From Kalmusia sp. IMI 367209 (taxonomy: Eukaryota; Ascomycota; Dothideomycetes; Pleosporales; Didymosphaeriaceae): a stretch of DNA of 64,000 nt. The notes under the pieces are model-generated. The model saw only the letters and a program-made list of their open reading frames with translations, searched no databases and was not told where the DNA came from. Shown piece by piece: positions 56,430 to 64,000 of the stretch (its first letter is position 1; the number at the start of each line of letters is the position of its first letter). The position numbers and the translations under genes were made by a program. Location: contig JAPEUQ010000001.1 of the NCBI GenBank assembly GCA_027946365.1, forward strand, positions 4,154,001 through 4,218,000, given 5' to 3'.

Positions 56430-58535
56430 GACTGGCGTGGTTATCGTGACTGTCGAGAGTTTGAGTTCAGTGGTGATGAGATTTGTGTTTCCACAAGTAG
56501 CTAAGGCGTTGTAGCACGAAAGAATACAGCGGGCTTCAAGTAGGCATGGATTGAGTTGAAGTAGAGGAACGGTATCCCTAGGCAACAATGCTCGGAAGCC
56601 CTGCTCCTTCGGGCTTTGCGTTGCATGATGCAGTGAGCCTGGGACTTGGCGCAACCTTTGATTTGAGCAGATCCGTGAATACAGCCCCGCAATTGTCTCG
56701 TATCAATCGTTTGTGCACTGCTCGAGTGGGCGATGCAAGGCGCAATCCTGAAACGGGGTTGTTAGAGTAACGTTAGTGGTCGAAGGAGGGGGCTGAGCTG
56801 TACGCGGTGCCGCATGTGGTTACGCGTCCACCCACAACAACAGTGCAAGAGTGCCCCGCAACTTACAAAGGTAAACACATCAATACGTCAGGTGGGGTAG
56901 GTTGGTGATGAAGAGAGACGGTTGACTTGATTACTTGTAGATCTTGGTCTTGAAGTAGCCCATGAAAATACAGCGATCGCTACTTTTTTTTGCAGCTAAC
57001 CCCCTCTGAGTATATCAGTATGAATGCATGCTTGCGCTACAAACATCGTCGCTCATCGAATATAGACGAAACATGGATACGTGACTACATCATGTCAACT
57101 CCCGTTGGTCCTCCCCATATACCTGTATGCCGTAATGTCAGAGCCAACTACTATTGCATCATCGTCCGTAGTATTATGATATACACACTTCTTGAGCTTA
57201 AAAGCTATATGACCGAAACTAAACATAGAATTACAGTGTGACGATAATCCTGCATATAGTCTTTTCTTGATTCATTTACTCCTCACCCAGTAATTCTCCA
57301 GATTCCGATTGTTTCCCAGTCTTCAAACATCCTCACGATCGGATTCATATACCTTTGATCATATCCCCATCTTCGGAAATTATTCACCATCAGGCCCATT
57401 TTCTAGTCATCTCTGTGACTAGAATCTAGGGCATGAGTGTCTTCGCGAATAGATTTTATTCTGAGGATCGTTTTCCGGTACCCAAAATTACCCAAGGCGG
57501 CTTTCGAGTGACTTCCGAATGAGCATGTTGGGCAATATTCCCAGGAGACACTCTTTGAAGCCAAAGGGTGCTCTATCAGCTCTGATCAGTTATGTCATAT
57601 ATCTCCGTTGCCTCTTATAACCGGCTGGTCCAAAACTTCTTCTAATTGGTCGATGCGTTGACCCAGCTTAATGAATTGGATTGCCGATATATTTCCCTAG
57701 CTCGCTAATGGTGCCACTGGAGACTTGGTTGGATGTAACCACCTGTGAGAACCCTTAGTCCATGGACACCACACTCTGTTGTCGCTTCTAAACTTCAAAG
57801 GCAATCAGTCAACATCAAGTTGTCATCAATTATTTCGTGCTTGATAGCGTAGATGTCTGACGCACTCTCCTTCTGCAACCATCACCCTCATCCTCCTTAC
57901 CACCGCCCTCGTAAATGCTGCGTGCATCATGTACTTTCTCCTGCCCGATGCTCGCTGAGTAAAGTGATGCCTCAATGTTTTCTGCCTAACCAAGACACTT
58001 CTCTGCCGCTTACACTTTTACGACCCCAGCTCCAACCCCTTGCGTCAAAGCTAGTTGATCAAAATCGATCCCACATGTTTGAGTGGAACTCGGTGTGAAA
58101 TTCTGATTTGTTCAAGTGGTTGGCTACTATTGTATTTGTGGAGGGGTTTGGTCCGCGTTTGAGGAGATCCTACCAAATGTGGAATTAAGTTCAATGCCTG
58201 GAAAAATGATATGAGGGATGTGTTGATGGATTCGAACATGCGAATGCGCTGAAATTAGACGTATCGAGATGTTTTGGGAGACAATATCTGGCTGCTCGTC
58301 TGACGGAATCATAATGTGGTAGTTACCATTGTGTTCTCGCAAACATGTACAACCTATAGGAAGCGCGTCTATCTAGCGGCTGATGAAACTCATTAACGTC
58401 AGTGTTAGGCTAGAAATAATATAGCGAAAGCAAAGGATGAACATACTGCTCGGGAAGTATATGAAAGAGCTAACAAGTTATTTTACACGATTTTTGAGCG
58501 TACAACACCCGCCTGTGTGAGCAACTAACGGCTTT
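56430..58535. other. Intergenic 2.1 kb
   Basis: Only short unrelated frames occur (for example 57853-58098, +). AT-richer around 56980-57500. No gene or repeat recognised. Confidence 0.5.
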
Positions 58536-59712
58536 TTATATTAATACTCTTAACACATAGTACGCAGCTGATTTGCGGTTAGAGAAATGGATAGAGACTG
58601 AAAATAGAAAACAATTAGGCACTTTACTTTTAAGCACCATACTACAAGTGCAATTCAGGGGAGGAGTTTTTGGTCGTGGCCCGTGTTGTCTGCATCCTGG
58701 CGGCCTCGTCGGATACGATCTCTTTTGAACCCTGCCATCAATGACAGGCCCCGCTACAGGACGACCATCCGTCGGTCGCGATGTCTTCATGCAATTGTTC
58801 CACCTCTCATGGCTCCTTTCTCCTCTGACGAAGTCCTGTAGTAAACTTGCTAAAAACCCATCTTTCTTCGCGTACTCGCGATCGATACGCCTGCCAGGCA
58901 CATCTGTATCTGCTCAAAACTCTTCAAAGGTCATGAACGTTCGAAAATGCTTTCCCTCGCGCCGTGCGTCAATCAGGTCGAAGATATTGACGTAAGGTGC
59001 GCTTTTCAAATTGCGTATACACTCTTCAACAGTATTACCAGACGAGTGTTTTGTGGACCGACAAAGTTTTTGGTAGCCAGCAAGTCGCTGCTCATCGGTA
59101 AGGTCAGAAAGTCCGCCTCCAGAGGTAGGTAATGTGGAATTTGTCGTTGCACCGCTCTGGTTGTCCTTCTCGTTATTAGCTTCCCTGTTGATGGGAAAAT
59201 AGAGCTGCATCAGCGCCTTGCTCAAAGCTTGCATCCTTTTCTGTCGATACTCAGCCGTTCCTTTGGTCAGCCCCCGCAGGTCCGCCTCTAAGTCCTCCTC
59301 GAGCGTCATAGCTACTATCTTTTTTTGGCACAAAACTGCTAAAGTCCTCCTCGAAGTTGTGTTCGAAGAATTTAATTGACTCCTCTGGATGGACTCTGAT
59401 CGGTGAATTGGCGGTAGAATTGTTCCGCTTCTTCGCGTGTGTTACACTTTTTCTACTTCGCTTTTTGTAAAGGCCCATATTTGCCGTACGTTTGCGCTTT
59501 AGTATCTGCATAGCTAGTATATATCCCAGGTACCCTGCCCAGCGCGACGACCCAGAATCCTGTTTCGCTTTGGCTTCTGCGATCGTTAGGAACGACTTGA
59601 ACAGCTGAACAGATTGAAATTCGCGTGGGCCTATGGCATCTTCGCATTTGCTCCACGTGAAGTAGACCCTGGGCCTCTGACCCTTGTGGACTGCGTAAAA
59701 GTTTTCAGGCAT
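58536..59712 (-). pseudogene. Broken gene with RNase H1-type N-terminal (viroplasmin-like) domain
   Basis: From the ATG at 59712 the protein opens PENFYAVHKGQRPRVYFTWS and FKSFLTIAEAKA, the small hybrid-binding domain found at the N-terminus of eukaryotic RNase H1. No RNase H catalytic domain follows. After a Lys/Arg-rich middle the frame shifts at a run of seven As (plus-strand T-run near 59320-59326): family-like reading passes from FEEDFSSFVPKK to IVAMTLEEDLEADLRGLTKG. That frame continues to FRTFMTFEEF, stops at TGA (58914-58916), and then stays open and protein-like in the same frame (PGRRIDREYAKKDGFLASLL) to 58536. The two lesions argue for decay, although the A-run shift could be a base-calling error. 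The family appears expanded in some ascomycetes; its role is unknown. Confidence 0.7.
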
Positions 59713-60286
59713 GACTGTGAAGCGTGAATGGTGGTGGGAAGGAAGTGAATATGGTAATGATGGCGAGGTGGCTACGTGGAAATAGATGCGGAGACGCGTC
59801 CCAGCCAGGATCGGCACGACCTGTCCAAGAATTCTACGCGTCACCCGTTTCAAGTCATGAGATTCCGAGTGAATGATGATCCACGACATGGTCTTTGATT
59901 CGGGGGGACGCTTTCATTAACTGAACCATCAGGTATGACCGCATGTGTATGTCGATATCACGTGCGTACTTAACAGTGCTATATGATATGCACGATTGGT
60001 ATCAATACACGACCGCAATTTTTCAAGTAAGCATCGTCATCACATGCATCAGACAAAATTCATCAATATTTGGCTTCAGTAAATCGTCTATAGAGTGACT
60101 TGAGCCAAAAGGACACCCGTTGCGGGCTGACGAAAGTAGAACTACTTGGACACAAACGCGTCAGTCACGTGTGATCACGCGAATGCACGTGATGCACTCG
60201 CTCAAAGCAGAAAGCTCCAAGAAGATTTGAAGAAGAATTACTCAAGAGATTCCCGAGCGGAGGCCTATCGGTACTCTATCTCCCAA
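59713..60286. other. Divergent upstream region
   Basis: The minus frame of the RNase H1-domain gene stays open 5' to 59889, and the plus frame of the next gene is open from 60146 with a TTG; neither extension has ATG support in family-like sequence. Confidence 0.4.
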
Positions 60287-60788
60287 ATGGGTTTCGATCT
60301 GCTGCCAGCGTCCCTGAAACACATAAGCATTCCAAAATCATTTCAAACGTTACACCACCGAAATCTCGCCTACTCTAACCACATCTTCCCCTTCCGCTGG
60401 CTTCCGCCCCCCTCTACTCCAAACATCGGCTCCACGGTCCGATTAACAATATCGCCGACACCCCTGCACCCCACAATTACCCTGCGCGCTCTGAGCCTCA
60501 AGCCAGATTGCCAGATATATATTACTTGGCCTGCAGGACTGAGGTCACCGGCCCTACTCTCGGCCCAGTATACACACACTATAGAAGCTTCTCTGGATAA
60601 TCCCTGATATTCTTCCGCGCATCAAGACAGCGCCCGATATTGGCGCCATTTACCAGCATGTGCTGGTCGCGATCCCGCTCCCGGAACGCAATTTTAGATA
60701 CACGCAATATGGTGTGAACGAGATGCGCGATGTGCACCTACATCGGCGTGATTACGGGAGTATAAAGGGGTTCGGGACGCCCGGGTAG
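60287..60788 (+). pseudogene. Unrecognised gene with one frameshift
   Basis: An open frame with ATG at 60287 (MGFDLLPASLKHISIPKSF) runs to a TGA at 60605-60607 just after EASLDNP. Deleting one T there would let it continue DILPRIKTAPDIGAIYQHV and on to YGSIKGFGTPG, ending TAG at 60786-60788, for about 165 residues. The continuation has balanced composition and no stops for 60 codons. No family is recognised. Its end overlaps the apparent TATA box of the GH131 gene (60761-60767), which makes a functional 3' end there less likely. It is either a decayed gene, a sequence error or chance. Confidence 0.35.
60761..60767 (+). promoter_or_regulatory. Candidate TATA box of the GH131 gene
   Basis: TATAAAG lies 72-78 bp before the ATG at 60839. 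Evidence is motif and distance. Confidence 0.5.
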
Positions 60789-60838
60789 GAAGAGAATGTA
60801 GCAGACCTTTGGAACATTCTCAGTACAGCAAAGACAAG

Positions 60839-61852
60839 ATGCATGTCTCTCTTGCCGCCGCACTCTTCGCGGGTACTACTCTCGCTGCCCCTGCCCTCAC
60901 AAAACGCGCCGACATAAAATGCCCCATCGTCTTCGACGGCCGCGTCCCCACCGCTTGGGCCGCAGACCCCACGCAGTTCGATACTTACGCTACGAACACC
61001 ATCTATAACCCCGACTACGTCAAGGGCAACGACCTCAAGTGGAGCACTATCCTCAAGTTTCCTAATGTTACGAAGTCACGGTTTGATACTGCGGATCATA
61101 CACCTGTGGAAGTGACGATCAATGATCAGTCGATTTTCCAGCAGCAGAAGGGGTTCAGACGCGCAGGCCTGCAATTCCTCAAGGATAGTGCGGATGGGGA
61201 GGGCCAGAAGGGTGTCAAGACGCTGCATTTTAGCGTTAAGCAGGATCCGGCAAGACAGTTGAACTTGACGCATGAGTACCTCGTATGTCGCCGCCCCCCC
61301 CTCCCCTTCCTCTCGGAGAAGTAACGAGGAGGATGAAGAGTAAAAGAATGACAAAGACTGACAAGATATGTAGAACGTCTGGCACGAAAAAGCAGACTAC
61401 TCCGCCGACCAGATCCAGTTCCAAACGGGCCAGCTTATCGGAAAAGGCTCCGCTGACAAGAACGACTTCAAGATCCTGGATCAGAACGGCAAGAGCCTGT
61501 ACTCGACGCCCATGGACAAGGCTCAGTGGCAGAACTTTGCCATCAAGCTCGACTACAACAAGAAGTATGTTCTTTGTCCGATGCTCTTGAGGAAGAAATT
61601 ATACTAACGATTTTCTTTTGCAGCCAAGTCACAATCTACTACTCTGCCGGCGATGCGGCACTCAAGTCCGTCGCGGGCCCGACCTCCGCTTCGCTCTCGG
61701 GCGGCGGCCAGTTCCAGATCGGTATCTTGAAGAAACCGACTGGGACGTCGGATGTTGTGAATGGCGGGTACCAGGAAAGTAACTTGAACGAGGGACAAAT
61801 CTATGGGGGCATCTTCCTCGAGGATAGTGCTGATGGGTGTGTTTCGTTGTAG
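60839..61852 (+). CDS. Secreted GH131-type beta-glucanase
   Basis: Three exons: 60839-61282, 61374-61564, 61624-61852 (introns of 91 and 59 nt, phases consistent), 287 residues. MHVSLAAALFAGTTLAAPAL is a signal peptide followed by a Kex2-like KR. The mature domain shows the GH131 order: CPIVFDGRVPTAWAADPTQF, YVKGNDLKWSTILKFPNV, KGFRRAGLQFL, VKTLHFSVKQDPARQLNLTH, then across intron 1 NVWHEKADYS, QWQNFAIKLDY, VTIYYSAGDAALKSVAGP, GQFQIGILKKPTGTSD and GQIYGGIFLEDS. Characterised GH131 proteins cleave beta-1,3/1,6 and beta-1,4 glucans. No cellulose-binding module is attached. Likely extracellular, acting on plant or fungal wall glucan. Confidence 0.9.
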
Positions 61853-62165
61853 AAACGTGGGCCGAGGATATAGCGTTGGTATATAGCGTGGAGTCGGGGG
61901 TTCTGTAAATATTGTCAATATATGTGTGCATGATAAAGGGGACGGATCGATGCTTCGGCGAGAGGGTTATGCATCAACACTGAAGGAATCGAAATCGAAA
62001 GCTGTTTGTTGAAAAGAATAATTTTCATAGGTAGCGATCTATGATGTGATATCCTGAACACCTACGCTCAAAGCAAACCCAACGTATATCTAGCCGTGGC
62101 CTAATCAAACGCCGAAAGCAACGCTCCATTCGATCGTAATGCCCTTTGAGAGTTCAGATGCAACT
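61853..62165. other. Convergent intergenic spacer
   Basis: Short spacer between the GH131 gene (+) and the E2 gene (-). No gene. Confidence 0.5.
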
Positions 62166-63117
62166 CTAGGTAAATTTCCGTAGAACCATGAACAGCAAGG
62201 CTACTACGACTCCGTATATACATGTATCGATCCAAGCTAGCGACCGGTCAGGGCTCTGCTGCTGAACAACCTGCCTTTGCTGGACCGGCGGAGTTGGCGG
62301 AGGTATTGTCCGTGTGGGCTGCGGTGCCGGCGCTGGCGCTGGCGCTACTCTCGCGGGTTGTGGTGGTATCGCTGGCGCTGCCGAAGCTCCATTCATTGCT
62401 GAGCTCGCACCCGCTACAGCAGGGCTCGACGACTCCGAGGCACTCGTGACATCCTTCTTCTCCCCCAGTTCATCCCTATACGCTAGCCTCAGTTCCTTAG
62501 GCACAGCCTCCTCCTTCCTCTCCCCATCCTCTTCTCCACACAACTCAACCCTCTCCTTCAAAATCTCCGCATTGCTCTTCCCACACCCACCGCATCTCCA
62601 GCCCGCACTCTCCCCCGCCATCCTCTCTCTAACCCCCCTGTCACACTCCAGCCCACCTACCTGCCCCTTCGCCTCGCTATCCATAAAACTCCTGATCGCC
62701 ACGAGCGCTGTCCTAATCCCCCACGCCGGCTGCCACGTTTCCTCATGATGCCCGCTGATACTCAGACAAATCTCACGATTGACTTCGAAGCGGCCGGTAG
62801 GTGTAAGAAAGCGGAACGAAGGCGGACGAAGAGGGTACGTAGCAGGGAGCACGATGCGCCCGTGGTAGATGCCGGCGGCGTAGGGTGAGGGCGCGGGCCG
62901 GCCGCGGAGCGTGAAGTGCCATTCGAACAGGTTATCTTCAAGCGGAGTGGCGTGGTAGTCTGGGGAGGGTTGGGATTCGAGCTCGGCGGCTTCTTTGACT
63001 GGGGAGCTGTTAGTATAGGTGCATCTGCAGAGAGGAAGCATGCGGCGCATAGCTTGGGGACGGCTTACGGATGCGCTTGATGGTGGGCGTCTTCGTATTG
63101 AATCCGCGCGATGCCAT
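62166..63117 (-). CDS. ubc6: Tail-anchored ubiquitin-conjugating enzyme, Ubc6/UBE2J type
   Basis: Two exons: 63069-63117 and 62166-62998 (70-nt intron, branch-like CTAAC, phase 1), 293 residues. Exon 1 encodes only MASRGFNTKTPTIKRI, after which LKEAAELESQPSPDYHATPL begins the UBC fold. The signature YPLRPPSFRFLTPTGRFEVN and the active-site loop EICLSISGHHEETWQPAWGI put the catalytic cysteine at Cys94; the loop is diagnostic of the Ubc6/UBE2J group, which lacks the usual HPN. A Pro/Ala/Ser-rich linker leads to a single C-terminal span (IDTCIYGVVVALLFMVLRKF), a tail anchor in the ER membrane. Expected role is ER-associated degradation together with membrane E3 ligases. A CGGCGKS motif after the UBC domain is unusual and may bind metal. 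Confidence 0.93.
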
Positions 63118-63540
63118 GGTGGCGATGGCGAAGTGGAAGAGACGTAGAGCGAGTGTGTGCCTGGAAGAGCCTCAGAAATCGGTAGTGGGAATCGCTACAG
63201 CGCGCGGCCGATGTTGAGTTGAAACGCGGATGCTGAGGTGTTGACGTACGTTGCGGCTTCGCGGGTGGTCTAAGTGCCCCGCCGTAGTAGTCGGTTATCG
63301 ATTGCTCAGCTAAAGTCCGCCCGTGGCGCATCGCGCGTTTGTCCACCGTGTCAAAAGTGAAATAAGAAAGCTCGATAGTACTGAATGGAATAAATCAATC
63401 AATTGTGTGCCTATACTACCGGGGTATCGTTGAAGTATACATCTCATCCCAACCATGCCAGTCATGAAATCTAAAGTGAAATCAAACACCACCAAACCCG
63501 CGCCGGATGTGTACGCTATGCAAAACATATGAATGAGGAA
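63118..63540. other. Upstream region of the E2 gene / 3' flank of the heme-oxygenase-like gene
   Basis: No coding signal is supported. Transcription of both flanking genes is leftward. Confidence 0.5.
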
Positions 63541-64000
63541 TTAGTAGCCGAATCGCAAAAGAGCCGCACAGGCTAAGCAGCCTAGTGCTATGGCTGCACC
63601 CGTGACCTCTGGCCGATGAAGCCACGTGCTCACTGCTTGAGACACTTTGGGCGTGACCAGAGTCGTCTTGTCATCCCTCTTCTCCGCCTGATGTCCATGT
63701 CGCTCCGCCGCATTTGCGCGCTTCAGCTGCTCAAAGTCGGTGCCTAGTTTTTCGTCGAGCTCATGAACTAAACCGGCGCTGAGCTTGAAGATAGTCTTCG
63801 CCTCTTCGATGATGTCGACGCGTTCGTCCGGGGTGAACAGAATCTCTGCAGCAAGAAGGCGTTCTTTGAAGGCTTCCTTGATGTCGATACCGTCGTGATC
63901 GCCGGCGAAAGACCAGAGTGAAAGTCCCTTTTGTTCCAAAGGTAGCTCCGCATTTTTTCCCTTGGCGCCACTAAGACTCGACTCTGTCCTCCAAAAGTCA
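63541..64000 (-). CDS. Heme-oxygenase-like protein, C-terminal part (runs off the window)
   Basis: The minus-strand frame is open from the right window edge to the stop at 63541, so the N-terminal part lies outside. The visible 153 residues include QKGLSLWSFAGDHDGIDIKE, AFKERLLAAE, PDERVDIIEEAKTIFKLSAG and LVHELDEKLG, which correspond to the last helices of eukaryotic heme oxygenases, followed by a Lys/Glu-rich linker and a C-terminal span (GAAIALGCLACAALLRF) that would anchor it in the ER membrane. Heme oxygenase breaks heme into biliverdin, CO and iron and supports iron recovery. The heme-ligand histidine is N-terminal and not visible, so catalytic competence cannot be judged. Confidence 0.7.
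   Translation of the reverse strand, partial: DFWRTESSLSGAKGKNAELPLEQKGLSLWSFAGDHDGIDIKEAFKERLLAAEILFTPDERVDIIEEAKTIFKLSAGLVHELDEKLGTDFEQLKRANAAERHGHQAEKRDDKTTLVTPKVSQAVSTWLHRPEVTGAAIALGCLACAALLRFGY

Noticed and set aside
1..64000. Intact transposon, CRISPR array, rRNA or bacterial operon
   Set aside because: No transposase or reverse transcriptase motifs, terminal repeats, spacer arrays or rRNA signatures were seen by eye on either strand.

Overview
The window reads as nuclear DNA of a filamentous ascomycete (Pezizomycotina; Dothideomycetes is my best guess, not proven). The reasons are many 45-60 nt GT-AG introns with CTAA/CTGA-like branch sites, a fungal SREBP-type bHLH factor with two membrane spans, a HET-domain protein, fungal secreted enzymes (GH75-type chitosanase, GH131-type glucanase, bilirubin-oxidase-like multicopper oxidase), two cytochrome P450s, and decayed genes whose lesions include TGG-to-TGA/TAG type stops that would fit RIP. 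There are no operons, bacterial-style elements, CRISPR arrays, rRNA or recognisable tRNA genes. Exon structures below were read by eye from splice motifs. In every multi-exon model the exon phases add up to whole codons, which is strong internal support but not transcript evidence.

Layout. 0.8-8.1 kb: GFA/CENP-V-like zinc protein (-), a broken NLR-type N-terminal-domain gene (+), HAD-like hydrolase (-), SREBP/SrbA-like regulator (-). 10.0-12.3 kb: two decayed genes (HpcH/HpaI-type aldolase, multi-span membrane protein) followed by an AT-rich stretch. 12.9-15.2 kb: nine-exon multicopper oxidase (-). 17.5-20.3 kb: serine/threonine kinase with a long N-terminal extension (-). 21.9-24.6 kb: four-span membrane protein (+) and a small bacterial-looking protein (-). 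25.5-27.7 kb: HET-domain protein with a two-span membrane tail (-). 28.4-29.9 kb: Golgi-type fringe-like glycosyltransferase (-). 30.7-35.4 kb: NAD-binding epimerase-like enzyme (+), basic low-complexity nuclear-looking protein (-), chitosanase (+). 35.4-39.4 kb: 4 kb without a gene. 39.4-50.1 kb: P450 (-), seven-span rhodopsin-like protein (-), P450 (+), DHA2-type MFS transporter (+); this looks like a tailoring/transport group with no core enzyme in view. 51.1-56.4 kb: RING-H2 protein (+), a divergent pair of membrane proteins, and a four-span protein (-). 58.5-60.8 kb: a broken RNase H1 N-domain gene (-) and an unrecognised frameshifted gene (+). 60.8-64.0 kb: GH131 enzyme (+), tail-anchored Ubc6/UBE2J-type E2 (-), and the 3' part of a heme-oxygenase-like gene (-) running off the window edge.

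How things fit together. Several genes concern membranes and oxygen/sterol biology (SREBP factor, two P450s, ERAD-type E2, heme oxygenase), but they are ordinary genome neighbours and no common regulation can be shown from sequence. The most coherent functional group is P450/7TM/P450/MFS at 39.4-50.1 kb. Five loci carry frameshifts and/or internal stops. Three of these sit in or beside homopolymers or single-base indels, so assembly error and real decay must be distinguished.
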